A DNA stretch of 64,000 nucleotides from contig NZ_PDNZ01000004.1 in NCBI RefSeq assembly GCF_003182595.1, positions 248,001-312,000 of the forward strand. The letters run 5' to 3'. This document shows, in pieces, positions 1 to 10,202 of this stretch. Every line of letters begins with the position of its first letter. The stretch's first letter is position 1. The notes beneath the pieces were generated by a model. The model was not told where the DNA came from and made no database searches. It saw only the letters and a program-made list of their open reading frames with translations. Made by a program: the position numbers and the translations under genes. This DNA comes from Prosthecochloris marina (GTDB taxonomy: Bacteria > Bacteroidota > Chlorobiia > Chlorobiales > Chlorobiaceae).

Positions 1-650
1 TTCCTCTGGAAAACAATGATCTTATCGACACATGGGAAGGATTTCAGCAGTCGATCTCAGGCGGTGGCGCAAACTTCAACGACTGGATTCGCGAGTTCTG
101 GTTCATCGGTCCAGCCTTTACAGCTATCAACGAAGGTGGTCAACGCATTTCCCCGATACAGGTAAACAACTTCGGGGTTGAAAGTGGCGAAAAAGGCCCG
201 GTCGGTGTATCAAGATGGAAGTTCTCTCATGCCGGATCAGGCATTGTCGACTCAATTTCCCGCTGGTCCGAGCTTTTCCCTGTTGAACAGCTCAACAAAC
301 CGGCATCTATCGAAGGTGGATTCCGTTCCGATTCGCAGGGTATCGAAGTCAAAGTAGACGGAAACCTCCCTGGAGTTTCACGAGATGCAGGTGGTGGTCT
401 TCGCAGAGTTCTGAATCATCCGCTTATTCCTTTGGTTCATCACGGTATGGTTGGCAAGTTCAATGACTTTACCGTTGACGCTCAGCTGAAAGTAGTACTT
501 CCAAAAGGCTACAAAATCCGTTACGCAGCTCCTCAGTTCCGCTCGCAGAATCTTGAAGAGTATCGCTGGAGCGGAGGCGCTTATGCACGTTGGGTAGAAC
601 ATGTCTGCAAAGGCGGTACAGGGCAGTTTGAAGTACTGTATGCACAGTAA
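1..650 (+). CDS. fmoA: Fenna-Matthews-Olson bacteriochlorophyll a protein, C-terminal part
   Basis: FMO is the water-soluble trimer that carries bacteriochlorophyll a and passes excitation energy from the chlorosome baseplate to the type I reaction centre at the cytoplasmic face of the membrane. The reading frame is open from base 3 and gives 215 residues before TAA; the family is about 366 residues, so roughly the first 150 lie outside the window. Visible are the segment NHPLIPLVHH, whose three histidines match known magnesium ligands of the family (His290, His297, His298), and the C-terminal block EEYRWSGGAYARW, which contains the backbone-ligand tyrosine region. The protein ends GQFEVLYAQ as FMO does. 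A rho-independent terminator follows after 25 bp. The identification is secure; it is partial only because of the window edge. Confidence 0.98.
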   Translation, partial: PLENNDLIDTWEGFQQSISGGGANFNDWIREFWFIGPAFTAINEGGQRISPIQVNNFGVESGEKGPVGVSRWKFSHAGSGIVDSISRWSELFPVEQLNKPASIEGGFRSDSQGIEVKVDGNLPGVSRDAGGGLRRVLNHPLIPLVHHGMVGKFNDFTVDAQLKVVLPKGYKIRYAAPQFRSQNLEEYRWSGGAYARWVEHVCKGGTGQFEVLYAQ

Positions 651-675
651 CGAAACTGTTTGAAAATATGACATC

Positions 676-708
676 AAAAGCCGGCGCGAAGATCGTCGGC
701 TTTTTTTA
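676..708 (+). terminator. Rho-independent terminator of fmoA
   Basis: The arms AAAGCCGGCG and CGTCGGCTTT pair (one G-U) around a 7-base loop and are followed by a run of T. It starts 26 bp after the fmoA stop codon and separates fmoA from the convergent MerR-type gene. Confidence 0.85.
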
Positions 709-725
709 TTTGTCATCCTCGGAGC

Positions 726-1136
726 CTAACCCAAAAGTTGCAGAATCTCTTCGATCTCCCCCTTGATTTCCTGCAAAAGTTCTCCCCTACGCTGATGAGC
801 TATGGCATGATTTTTCTTTTCATGACCAATCTGTTTTCGCAACTTCAAGATTTCCTCGGTTTTCTCGTCAGTATCGGTATCGGTACTCTCCCCTTTGACT
901 ATCAGCGAGGCTTTTTCAAGCTTATATCCTTTTTCATAAACAAGCCCTTTGATCGTCAGAACCATGGCAATATCCTTGTTAGTATACCGCCTGTTGTCCC
1001 TTGTGTCTCTAGCAGGATTCAATTCACTGAAAAACCTTTCCCAGTATCTCAGAAGGTAAGCGGGAACCCCGGTGATCTTACTTACCTCTCCAATAGAGTA
1101 ATAGCTTTTATTCGACTCGAATGGCATGACTTTCAT
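726..1136 (-). CDS. MerR-family transcriptional regulator
   Basis: A DNA-binding regulator of 136 residues. Residues about 12-60 form a MerR winged helix-turn-helix: YYSIGEVSKITGV, then LLRYWERFF, then the wing segment RDNRRYT and a second helix beginning KDIAMVLTIKGL. Residues 80-136 are charged and helical (KTEEILKLRKQIG and onward) and look like the dimerising coiled coil. No cysteine or obvious effector domain is present, so it belongs to the short MerR/HTH_17 type found in green sulfur bacteria and Bacteroidetes rather than the metal sensors. It lies convergent to fmoA and divergent from the ABC transporter gene at 1228, with about 90 bp between the starts, so autoregulation or control of the transporter is possible but not shown. 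Confidence 0.85.
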   Translation of the reverse strand: MKVMPFESNKSYYSIGEVSKITGVPAYLLRYWERFFSELNPARDTRDNRRYTNKDIAMVLTIKGLVYEKGYKLEKASLIVKGESTDTDTDEKTEEILKLRKQIGHEKKNHAIAHQRRGELLQEIKGEIEEILQLLG

Positions 1137-1227
1137 TTAAGAAATTGTACTCCCTAAAAGGCGTCCCTCTGTAGGCTTTTACATCCTCTTATTATACATT
1201 ACATCCGTGAGATCAAAAACATGAGCG

Positions 1228-2985
1228 ATGAAAAATCTGTTACGGCTGAAAAAATATCTCCTCAGATATAAGCGTAAAATGCTTTATGGCATTGTTTGTA
1301 TCATTCTGACAAACATTTTTGCCGTATTCGCCCCCCGCTTTATCGGCAATGCAATCGATGTACTGGAAAGCCCTTTCGTCATGTCGGATGTTCTGAGCAA
1401 CGTCGGGCTCTATATACTTTTTGCCGCTCTTGGCAGCATATTCCTCTTCCTGGTTCGCCAGAACATCATCGTAGCTTCACGCATTATCGAGTTCGACTTG
1501 AAAAACGACTATTATGCTCATTTACAAACTCTTTCCAGAAATTTTTACAATAAAACCAGCACGGGGGAGCTGATTGCACGAGGAACAAATGATCTTAATG
1601 CTGTCCGGGATTTCCTTGGCCCGGGAATCATGTATTCCATTAATACATTCTTCCGCCTTTTCTTTGCCGTCATCGCAATGCTGACCATTTCACCGAACCT
1701 CACGTTGCTCGCACTTCTTCCAGCCCCCTTTTTCAGTTATGCTGTCTATAGAATAGGAAAATCGATCCAGAAACGAACGAAAAGCATCCAGGAAAGCTAT
1801 GCCGATATAACAGCACTGTTACAGGAAAATATTTCAGGTATCCGCGTGATCAGAAACTACACGCGAGAATCCCATGAAACAGAAAAGTTTGAAAAAATCA
1901 ACCAAACTTATTTTCGCAAAAACATATCACTGGCAAAACTTCAAGCATTGTTCTTTGCCATCTTAACCGCTCTGCTTGCACTCTCCCTCATCCCGGTTAT
2001 CTGGGTAGGCGGGATCAATGTCGTGAACGGAACCATGACAATCGGTGATATCGCCCAGTTTGTCATTTACGTCAGCATGCTCAGCTGGCCGATTATTTCT
2101 ATAGGATGGGTTACTAACATTATCCAGAAAGCATCTTCAGCCCAAACCCGCCTCAATGAAATTTTCGATGCGAAACCAGATATTACCGACAGTCTCGCAA
2201 TGGAAGATTTACCGGAGAACGTTCGTGGCCGAATCGAATTCAGAGACGTTTCATTCCACTATCCCGGAAATGAAGAACAAGACGTTCTTTCCAATATTTC
2301 GTTCACTATCGAGCCAGGCAGCAAGGTTGCCATTGTCGGAGCGACAGGTTCAGGAAAAACCTCATTGGTGAACCTCATCCCCCGCCTTTATGATCCGCAA
2401 AGCGGTACTGTTTTATTTGACGGGAGGGATATAAGAACCATACCGCTTGCCAACCTGCGTCAGCATATCGGCTTCGTACCTCAAACGAATTTTGTTTTTT
2501 CCGACACCATAGCCAACAACATCGACTATGGCGTCACCACGAACTCCGATCATCTGGACCATATCATCGAAGCGAGCCGGATCGCTAACCTTTACGATGA
2601 TATCATGGATTTTCCGGATGGTTTCGAGACCATGCTGGGCGAAAAAGGCATCAACCTTTCAGGCGGACAAAAACAGCGCACCTGTATTGCACGTGCACTT
2701 GCCTGGAAACCTGAACTCCTGATACTCGACGATGCCCTTTCAGCCGTAGACACCAGCACCGAAGCCGGCATATTCGAAGCTCTGCTTGAAAAACTACCTC
2801 ACACAACTCTGCTGCTTATCAGTCATAGAATCTCGACCGTCAAAAACTGTGATCGAATCATCGTCCTTCAAAATGGCGGGATAGCGGAAACAGGATCGCA
2901 TGAAGAACTATTGGCAAAAGAAAACATCTATGCCGAACTCTACACACAGCAGTTACTCGAAGATGAGATCCAGTCGATAAACTGA
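1228..2985 (+). CDS. ABC exporter half-transporter (fused permease and ATPase)
   Basis: A 585-residue type IV ABC exporter half. Residues 1-300 form a six-helix membrane domain; residues about 330-575 are the nucleotide-binding domain with Walker A GATGSGKTS (about 371), signature LSGGQKQR (about 477), Walker B LLILDDALSAVD (about 500) and the H-loop ISHRIST. The residue after the Walker B aspartate is Asp rather than the usual catalytic Glu. This is the arrangement of the degenerate site in heterodimeric exporters (for example TM287 or BmrC), so a partner half may be encoded elsewhere; none is adjacent. The substrate cannot be inferred. The ATG at 1228 is used; no strong Shine-Dalgarno is seen before it, and another ATG sits at 1221 out of frame. 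Confidence 0.9.
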   Translation: MKNLLRLKKYLLRYKRKMLYGIVCIILTNIFAVFAPRFIGNAIDVLESPFVMSDVLSNVGLYILFAALGSIFLFLVRQNIIVASRIIEFDLKNDYYAHLQTLSRNFYNKTSTGELIARGTNDLNAVRDFLGPGIMYSINTFFRLFFAVIAMLTISPNLTLLALLPAPFFSYAVYRIGKSIQKRTKSIQESYADITALLQENISGIRVIRNYTRESHETEKFEKINQTYFRKNISLAKLQALFFAILTALLALSLIPVIWVGGINVVNGTMTIGDIAQFVIYVSMLSWPIISIGWVTNIIQKASSAQTRLNEIFDAKPDITDSLAMEDLPENVRGRIEFRDVSFHYPGNEEQDVLSNISFTIEPGSKVAIVGATGSGKTSLVNLIPRLYDPQSGTVLFDGRDIRTIPLANLRQHIGFVPQTNFVFSDTIANNIDYGVTTNSDHLDHIIEASRIANLYDDIMDFPDGFETMLGEKGINLSGGQKQRTCIARALAWKPELLILDDALSAVDTSTEAGIFEALLEKLPHTTLLLISHRISTVKNCDRIIVLQNGGIAETGSHEELLAKENIYAELYTQQLLEDEIQSIN

Positions 2986-3027
2986 AGAACCTCCATACAG
3001 TTATTGCTCACCTCGATTTCTTCGTTG

Positions 3028-3082
3028 TCCCGACTTTTCGGGATCGAAATCCTCATCGAAGCAGTCTCAAAAGCACTGCTTC
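3028..3082. other. Two small stem-loops downstream of the ABC gene
   Basis: TCCCGA (3028-3033) pairs with TCGGGA (3038-3043), and GAAGCAGT (3057-3064) pairs with ACTGCTTC (3075-3082). Neither has a good T-run, so they are weak terminators at best; they may protect the 3' end of the transporter mRNA. Confidence 0.4.
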
Positions 3083-3171
3083 ATGACGACCAGTCGCCAT
3101 GCATACGTTTCAGGCAAAGAATCATGCCGCACTCGATGCGGCATCCATACTGACTTTCCTCACTCCCCCCA

Positions 3172-3246
3172 TTCCCGATTACCCATTACCCATTACCGAT
3201 TACCCATTACCGATTACCCATTACCGATTACCTATTCCCCATTACC
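3172..3246. repeat. Short tandem repeats of CCCATTA / CCGATTA units
   Basis: About ten imperfect 7-bp units alternate between CCCATTA, CCGATTA and close variants. The array lies at the convergent junction of the ABC gene and the radical SAM gene, and its right end encodes the last few residues of the radical SAM protein. This is typical of replication slippage; the unit number is likely to differ between strains. Confidence 0.85.
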
Positions 3247-4659
3247 TATCTCCAGCTCCTCCTTCTGACGGTTAAGGTCTTTCCGCGAAAGGTTGTACAT
3301 GTGCACATAAAAGAGATTGAACATGAGAACGGCACTTTTGAGCGTAGGTGCGTTGACCGCTCGCTGAAATGCCCGTTGTACCGTAAAGACCCGCTTGGTT
3401 AAAGCGGTATAACTTGGAATGAACGTTTCAATCGGTATTTTTTTCGGACGGTAAAGCATCTCCTGACCCCAGGAAAAACGAAAAGCATCATGATCATCAC
3501 GGTCGTGCAGCAGCCGTTGCTCATCCGCCAAGCGTTCGAACACTTCAGTTCCGGGAATTGGACGCAGCAGATTGATACCCGGCACATCTATTCCGGTCTT
3601 GTCCAGAAACTCCACTATGGCATCAGGCTGCTCGAGGGTATCCTCGTCGAGGCCGTAAATAAAACTGCCGTAAACACATATCCCCGCTTCACGGATATTG
3701 CGAATACATGCAGCCTGACGGTCGGCAGGGTTGTGAAATTTATGATGTGCCCTGTTACTCTCTTCGGCGAGACTTTCAATACCGACAAGCAGTGCACCAC
3801 AGCCTGACCGGGAAAAAACATCGAGCAAACGACTGTTTTCACCAAGTTTGGTTGTAGCCTGTCCCACCCAGCTAATGTTGAACGGAATCAGTTCACGAAA
3901 AAGATTTTCCGCATACTCTTCATCAGCGTTCACCGTATCGTCGAGAAAAAAGAATATTCTCTTATCCTTTTCGAGAAAACCTTCAACTTCCCGAACCACC
4001 TCACAAATATCCCGATGCCTGATTTTATGACCGTTCATGACATGAACATTGCAAAAATCACAACTGTAAGGACAACCACGGGTAGTCTGTACAACATTTG
4101 TAGTAAAATAATGATGAAGGTCCAACGCATCTTTTTTTACCTTGTGGCCACAGGAAAGATCGGGCTGTTCATCCACGCGATACTCTTTCCGCAACGTTCC
4201 ATTTCGAAGATCTTTGAGAACAGTCCGCCATATTTCATCAGCCTCTCCAATAACAAGTACGTCTCCATGAACATAGCAGCGTTCAGGAAAAAGTGTAACG
4301 TACGGACCACCCAAAACAACGTTGAACCCTTTTTCCCGTAAAAGTGCAGACAGTTCGAAGGCCGGTTTGACCGCTCCGGTCTGGACACTGATTCCTATAA
4401 GATCCCACTTTCTGTCAAGTGGAAATGTTTCAAAACGAAGATCGCAGATATGCTGTTCGATACCGGGTTCGTCGACTGAACTGAGAATCATCAGGGAAAG
4501 AGGAGGAATAGCGAATTGCGCCCGCTTTATGACGTTTTTAAGAACGCTATCCTTTATGCCCCGAAGAAAACCGGAATGCTCTGATTCACCGAGAAGAGAT
4601 GGGCCGTCAACACCACTGTCAGCAGGCACAAAAACAAGCAGTACTGATAGTTTACTCAT
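3232..4659 (-). CDS. B12-binding-domain radical SAM protein
   Basis: A 475-residue class B type radical SAM enzyme. The N-terminal half (about 70-150) reads as a cobalamin-binding Rossmann-like domain (DLIGISVQTG, then VVLGGPYVTLFPE). The radical SAM core starts with TTRGCPYSCDFCN (about 190), which holds the CX3CX2C cluster ligands. The C-terminal tail resembles the BchE/HpnP (DUF4070) group. Relatives in green sulfur bacteria include BchQ and BchR, the C-8 and C-12 bacteriochlorophyllide methyltransferases, and BchE-type cyclases. I cannot tell which, if any, this is. It lies 57 bp downstream of mutS on the same strand. Its last residues (EIGNGE) are encoded inside the tandem repeat, so the true C-terminus may be slightly shorter in relatives. 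Confidence 0.85.
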   Translation of the reverse strand: MSKLSVLLVFVPADSGVDGPSLLGESEHSGFLRGIKDSVLKNVIKRAQFAIPPLSLMILSSVDEPGIEQHICDLRFETFPLDRKWDLIGISVQTGAVKPAFELSALLREKGFNVVLGGPYVTLFPERCYVHGDVLVIGEADEIWRTVLKDLRNGTLRKEYRVDEQPDLSCGHKVKKDALDLHHYFTTNVVQTTRGCPYSCDFCNVHVMNGHKIRHRDICEVVREVEGFLEKDKRIFFFLDDTVNADEEYAENLFRELIPFNISWVGQATTKLGENSRLLDVFSRSGCGALLVGIESLAEESNRAHHKFHNPADRQAACIRNIREAGICVYGSFIYGLDEDTLEQPDAIVEFLDKTGIDVPGINLLRPIPGTEVFERLADEQRLLHDRDDHDAFRFSWGQEMLYRPKKIPIETFIPSYTALTKRVFTVQRAFQRAVNAPTLKSAVLMFNLFYVHMYNLSRKDLNRQKEELEIGNGE

Positions 4660-4716
4660 TCTGAGCTACACACCATTTCAATTTTCGCATTCCACCTCTT
4701 GCCGACCATGTCCATC

Positions 4717-7356
4717 TTATTTTCCTGCAAGATCCTGAAGCTTTTTCAGCTCTACAATAGCTTCGATCGGCGTAAGGCGATTGATATCGATCGCATCGAT
4801 CGCATACTTCAACTTTCGTTCTTCCTCTTCAAAAAGATAGATTTGACGGGGTTGCATTTCCTGAATTTCAGACCCCTGTGTCCCTGCTGGAAATGCGATA
4901 TCCCTTCGTTCCATACCCGAAAGAATTTCTTTGGCTCTCTTGATGACTTCGGATGGCATACCCGCCATTTTTGCAACCTCGATACCGTAGCTGTTATCGG
5001 ACGCACCCCTGACGATTTTTCTGAGAAAAACCACCTTATCGGCGGTTTCGACAACCGTGGCATTGTAGTTACATATGCCCTCAAAACGATCTTCCAACTC
5101 GGCAAGCTCGTGGTAGTGTGTGGCAAACAGTGTCCTTGCTTGTATGGTGTTGTGAATGTATTCGCTCATAGCCCAAGCAATGGACATTCCATCATAGGTA
5201 CTGGTCCCCCTGCCGATTTCATCGAGCAAGATAAGGCTTTTTTCCGTCGCGTTGTTAAGGATATTAGCCCCTTCATTCATTTCTACAAGAAAGGTACTTT
5301 CCCCGGAAGCAAGGTTGTCCGATGCACCCACCCTTGTAAAAATCCTGTCGACAAGCCCTATTTCCGCAGCATCGGCAGGAACGAAACAGCCAACTTGGGC
5401 AAGCAAAACAATAAGACCGTTTTGACGGAGAAACGAGCTTTTTCCAGCCATGTTCGGACCGGTAACAATCAACATGCGTTGTTTTCTGTCGAAAAAGCAG
5501 TCATTGGCTACATAAGGCTCATCAACTCCGAGAATACGTTCAAGCACCGGATGACGGCCATTGGTGACAGACAAATTCCCATGTTTTTCAACTTTCGGCT
5601 TAACATATCGATATGCTTTCGCACAACATGCAAAGGAGTACAGACAATCAAGTTCGGCAACGATTTCAGCATTTTGCTGAATATGCAACGCCTCGGAAGC
5701 AACGTTCATGCACAGCTCACGGAAAAGTTGCTGTTCGAGCAACTGACTCTTTTCCTCCGCGGTCAGAATTTTTTCCTCGTACTCTTTCAATTCCGGAATA
5801 GTGTATCGCTCCGCATTAACAAGAGTTTGCTTCTTTTCATAGTAACCGGGAACCTTGTTACTGTTTGCTTTACTGACCTCGATATAGTAACCAAAAACCT
5901 TGTTGTATTGTATCTTCAGAGTGGAAATTCCGGTTTTTCCACGCTCCGCCTGCTGAATTTCCATCAAACTGCCCTTGGCATTGGAAGAAACCGAGCGCAG
6001 CTCATCGAGTTCGGAGTTATATCCGGTTCTGATATAACCGCCATCACGGAGTGTCGCTCCGGCATCCGGATCGATCGCCTGTTCGATGATTGTTGTTATT
6101 TCAGAGAGTTGAATCAGATCTTGTGAAAGTTTTCGAAGTTTGGAACTTTTCGAATCGCTTAGCAATGCTTGGAGATCGGGTATTTTTTCAAGAGCCGCCC
6201 CAAGGGTGCGAACTTCTCGAGGCATGCTTCGCAAGGTCGCGATTCTTGCCAACGCTCTTTCAAGATCGTTGATCCCCCCAAGTATCTCACCCAAGGTGGT
6301 ACAAACAGCTGTCTCTTCATGGAGCGCTTCGACAGCATCGAGCCTGAACTGTATTTCCTCGATTCTTTTGAGGGGACGCAAAAGCCAGCGCCTGAGCAGC
6401 CTTGCCCCCATCGGATTACGGGTATGATCTATAACCTGAAGCAAACTGCCGTTAATCGATCCATCCTGCATAGAAGAGATGATTTCCAGATTTTTCTTGG
6501 TCTGAAGATCGAGCATCATATGATGCCTGCTGTCAACCAGAGCAACCCTGGTGATATATTGCAAACGATTTTGCCGGGTTTCCTCAAGATATTGCAGCAC
6601 AACCCCGGCCGCAACCTGGGCTGCATAGGCCGCTTCGATGCCGAATCCTTTAAGAGAATGGGTTTTAAAATGTTTTGCTATTACCTGCGATGTGTTTTCT
6701 TCGCTGAACATCCAGTCATCCAGCATGGTAACAACCACTTCTGAAGGCAATATTTTTTCGATAGTCTCTCTAAAAACCTTCTCTCTTGAAGCGAGAAGAA
6801 TCTCTGAAGGTTGGATAGACTGCAGCATATCCGCAACCTGGCCGAGCGATACATCAGCAATCCTGAATTCTGCAGTTGTCACATCGATAAAGGCAATTCC
6901 AGCACGCTTCTCACGCCCTTTCTTCAAAAAAGCCAGTGCACAGAGATAGTTATTGTGCTTGTCTTCAAGGATTTCATCACTGTAGGTCACTCCTGGCGTG
7001 ACAATATCCGTTATTTCACGTTTCACAAGCCCCTTTGCTTGCGAAGGATCTTCGACCTGATCACAGACGGTAACCTTGTATCCTTTTTTAACCAAACGAG
7101 CTATGTACCCGTCGCAGGCATGATGCGGAAAACCTGCCATGGGAATATCCGCAGCAGCCCCGTTCGACCGGCGGGTCAAGACAATGTTGAGAGCATCTGA
7201 AACCTTGCGCGCATCATCGTAAAACGATTCATAAAAATCACCGACCCTGAATAGCAATAAATATTCGGGGTAACGCTCCTTTACCTCGAGATATTGACGC
7301 ATCATCGGTGTTTCGTTACCACTTTTTTTCCGCTGGGTCACCTTCATGGATTTCAT
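4717..7356 (-). CDS. mutS: DNA mismatch repair protein MutS
   Basis: MutS recognises mispairs and small loops and starts methyl-independent or methyl-directed repair with MutL. The product is 879 residues, normal for MutS1. The mismatch-reading F-x-E motif is in GDFYESF (about 39-45). The ATPase domain carries Walker [10 protein letters not shown] (about 633), [12 protein letters not shown] (about 710) and FATHYHEL. The first ATG (7356) is followed by a second at codon 4; either could serve. The radical SAM gene follows on the same strand, while the gene to the right (7580) runs the other way, so the promoter lies in the 220-bp divergent gap. Confidence 0.98.
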   Translation of the reverse strand: MKSMKVTQRKKSGNETPMMRQYLEVKERYPEYLLLFRVGDFYESFYDDARKVSDALNIVLTRRSNGAAADIPMAGFPHHACDGYIARLVKKGYKVTVCDQVEDPSQAKGLVKREITDIVTPGVTYSDEILEDKHNNYLCALAFLKKGREKRAGIAFIDVTTAEFRIADVSLGQVADMLQSIQPSEILLASREKVFRETIEKILPSEVVVTMLDDWMFSEENTSQVIAKHFKTHSLKGFGIEAAYAAQVAAGVVLQYLEETRQNRLQYITRVALVDSRHHMMLDLQTKKNLEIISSMQDGSINGSLLQVIDHTRNPMGARLLRRWLLRPLKRIEEIQFRLDAVEALHEETAVCTTLGEILGGINDLERALARIATLRSMPREVRTLGAALEKIPDLQALLSDSKSSKLRKLSQDLIQLSEITTIIEQAIDPDAGATLRDGGYIRTGYNSELDELRSVSSNAKGSLMEIQQAERGKTGISTLKIQYNKVFGYYIEVSKANSNKVPGYYEKKQTLVNAERYTIPELKEYEEKILTAEEKSQLLEQQLFRELCMNVASEALHIQQNAEIVAELDCLYSFACCAKAYRYVKPKVEKHGNLSVTNGRHPVLERILGVDEPYVANDCFFDRKQRMLIVTGPNMAGKSSFLRQNGLIVLLAQVGCFVPADAAEIGLVDRIFTRVGASDNLASGESTFLVEMNEGANILNNATEKSLILLDEIGRGTSTYDGMSIAWAMSEYIHNTIQARTLFATHYHELAELEDRFEGICNYNATVVETADKVVFLRKIVRGASDNSYGIEVAKMAGMPSEVIKRAKEILSGMERRDIAFPAGTQGSEIQEMQPRQIYLFEEEERKLKYAIDAIDINRLTPIEAIVELKKLQDLAGK

Positions 7357-7579
7357 TGCTTTCTTATACCGTTTATCCCCTTTTCATGATTGATCAAGCT
7401 AATTCAGAGCACTAAAAAAAACAAGAACCTTACAACCGGAACACGTAGCGTAAGCAATGTTTATACCGAACAGACCTCATTGTTTTTTCTATATTCAAGG
7501 TTTATCAAGGTTGTCTCATAAGCCTCGAATACAAGGTATTGTAACTATCCGGATTTCACCATTGTTAACGACATTCACC

Positions 7580-8017
7580 ATGGATTGGCACGCCATTCTC
7601 CGCTTCATTCACGTAACCTCGTTTGCAACCTGGTTCGGCACCGTGTTTGCGTCCCTCTTTTTTTTAAAGACGCTCGAGCCGAAGCTGACCGGCTCGGACA
7701 ATGATCCGGGCGATTACCCCATGCTCCTGCAGACCTATATCAAACTTGAAACCAAAGTAGCCGATGCAGGTTTTAAAACAGCGATTGTTTCCGGCCTCTT
7801 ACTCGCATTCTTTTTCCATGGATGGACTGTCGGCATTATGATAAAGGTGGGAATAATCGTTCTTCAGGTTGCTTTGACCATGGGCTATATCATTAAAGCC
7901 ATTCAGCCTTTGCAATATCCCTGCAGCCGCTCCGACTATAAAAAATGGTACAATCTTTTTACCATTTCCCTGACTATGTTCGCCCTGGTACTGTCGGTAA
8001 CTTTCTTTCTCCTGTAA
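7580..8017 (+). CDS. Small membrane protein of the CopD/HemJ type
   Basis: A 145-residue protein with four predicted membrane helices. The first helix holds RFIHVTSFATWFGTVF, which resembles the histidine/tryptophan helix of CopD and of the HemJ protoporphyrinogen oxidase (family pattern H-x6-W-x-G). The start was set at the ATG at 7580 because the helix begins at once; the open frame extends back to 7457 but that part is basic and not membrane-like. HemJ activity would fit an organism that makes much tetrapyrrole, but the similarity is short and another CopD-type role is equally possible. About 140 bp separate it from rplU. Confidence 0.7.
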   Translation: MDWHAILRFIHVTSFATWFGTVFASLFFLKTLEPKLTGSDNDPGDYPMLLQTYIKLETKVADAGFKTAIVSGLLLAFFFHGWTVGIMIKVGIIVLQVALTMGYIIKAIQPLQYPCSRSDYKKWYNLFTISLTMFALVLSVTFFLL

Positions 8018-8157
8018 AGCAGCTTGGTATCGACCGGTAAATACCCGAATTTTCATGACTGAAGTGAAAGAAGTGAACCCGATATTATCCATTTGAAATA
8101 ATACATCGATTACCATATATTGCAGATCTATAATTCTTAATCTAACACAAAAGCATA

Positions 8158-8442
8158 ATGCAGGCACTGATAAAGATTTCGGACAAGCAGTACTTGGTTA
8201 AAACCGGTGACAAACTGTTCGTTCCACATCAAAAAGCTGAAGTCGGTAACATCATAGACATCGAGCCTTTAGCGCATATTGACCAGGAGAAGACATCGAC
8301 AGAACCTTCAGGTAACATCCAGCTGAAAGTGCTCGAGCATCTTAAAGACGAAAAAATCGTCGTCTTCAAGAAGAAACGCAGAAAACGCTATCAAAAAAGG
8401 AACGGCCATCGTCAGTTGATGACTCAGGTTGAGGTTCTTTGA
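8158..8442 (+). CDS. rplU: 50S ribosomal protein L21
   Basis: L21 binds 23S rRNA domain V/VI next to L20 in the large subunit. The product has 94 residues, typical being about 100. Family features are ALIKISDKQYLVKTGDKLFV at the N-terminus (GGKQY-like block) and the basic stretch FKKKRRKRYQKRNGHRQ near the C-terminus that contacts RNA. It is followed after 45 bp by rpmA, the usual rplU-rpmA pair. Confidence 0.97.
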   Translation: MQALIKISDKQYLVKTGDKLFVPHQKAEVGNIIDIEPLAHIDQEKTSTEPSGNIQLKVLEHLKDEKIVVFKKKRRKRYQKRNGHRQLMTQVEVL

Positions 8443-8487
8443 CATCGATAGTACTCATAACATTTTCAACAAAAATCATTTTGACTC

Positions 8488-8742
8488 ATGGCTCATAAAA
8501 AAGGTGGCGGCTCAACGAAGAATGGCCGTGACAGTAACCCGAAATATTTGGGAGTTAAAGCATCGGGTGGCTCTCTTGTTTCCGCAGGCTCAATTATTGT
8601 TCGTCAGAGAGGCACTGTCTTCAAACCCGGCAACAATGCCGGAATAGGCAAAGATCATACGATTTACGCCCTTGTAGACGGCAAGGTTCACTTCAGGAAC
8701 GGCCGTAACGACAAAAAACACATCGACGTACTGCCAGCCTGA
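8488..8742 (+). CDS. rpmA: 50S ribosomal protein L27
   Basis: L27 reaches the peptidyl-transferase centre with its flexible N-terminus. The 84-residue product begins [16 protein letters not shown], the unprocessed type that exposes its basic N-terminus directly after Met removal, and contains RQRGT and [17 protein letters not shown]. It forms an operon with rplU and is followed by a rho-independent terminator. Confidence 0.98.
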   Translation: MAHKKGGGSTKNGRDSNPKYLGVKASGGSLVSAGSIIVRQRGTVFKPGNNAGIGKDHTIYALVDGKVHFRNGRNDKKHIDVLPA

Positions 8743-8779
8743 TTGTTTGTCTCGAAAACAAAATAAACGTATATTTCTA

Positions 8780-8810
8780 AAGCCGACCGTAAAAGGCCGG
8801 CTTTTTTTTT
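8780..8810 (+). terminator. Rho-independent terminator of rplU-rpmA
   Basis: AAGCCG and CGGCTT form the core of the stem, extended by CC/GG past one A-C mismatch, and ten T follow. It lies 37 bp after the rpmA stop. Confidence 0.85.
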
Positions 8811-8882
8811 GCTTCATAATAAAGCTTGGAATTATCGCCATTACCTCCCTTCAATTGGCTGATATTCATACTGTAGAATTAA

Positions 8883-9827
<945 letters not shown>

Positions 9828-9870
9828 TCCGAAGCAGCACAAAACGATATAATAATCAGCGATAAAAATA

Positions 9871-9900
9871 AAAAGCGTCCCGGTTTCCCGGGACGCTTTT
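9871..9900 (+). terminator. Strong rho-independent terminator of mdh
   Basis: A perfect 13-bp stem (AAAAGCGTCCCGG with its complement) closes a TTTC loop and ends in TTTT. It lies 44 bp after mdh. Confidence 0.92.
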
Positions 9901-9906
9901 ATTATG

Positions 9907-9951
9907 AACAGGTGTCCCCCATTACACCTGTTCTACTCCACGGGCGTGGAG
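9907..9951. other. Two further perfect stem-loops after the mdh terminator
   Basis: AACAGGTGT (9907-9915) pairs with ACACCTGTT (9924-9932), and CTCCACG (9936-9942) pairs with CGTGGAG (9945-9951). Together with the mdh terminator this makes three hairpins within 81 bp. The rest of the gap to radC (9952-10202) is AT-rich and shows no gene. Confidence 0.7.
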
Positions 9952-10202
9952 CATTGCATATAGTTATACAAATAACGTGCCAAAAAAAACAAAAAAAGAT
10001 AAACGCTTAAAAAACAAACACATAACAACAAACCGCCCAATAAAAACACTTTTGCGTTTTACGAAAATTCGTCTCATAATAATACACGCTCTCATTCTGA
10101 AATGACTCATGCACAAACAATACACCATTATTCCGTCAAACATATTACCCGAAATCCTATATTCAGTATACACACAGTTCCGCAAAGCAAATCCAGCGAA
10201 GA

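Noticed and set aside
3172..3246. Possible CRISPR-like array
   Set aside because: Units are only 7 bp with no spacers; this is a simple tandem repeat.
4699..6126. A 475-codon open frame on the plus strand
   Set aside because: It lies wholly opposite mutS, has no family features and no ribosome binding site; its codon pattern is the shadow of the minus-strand gene.
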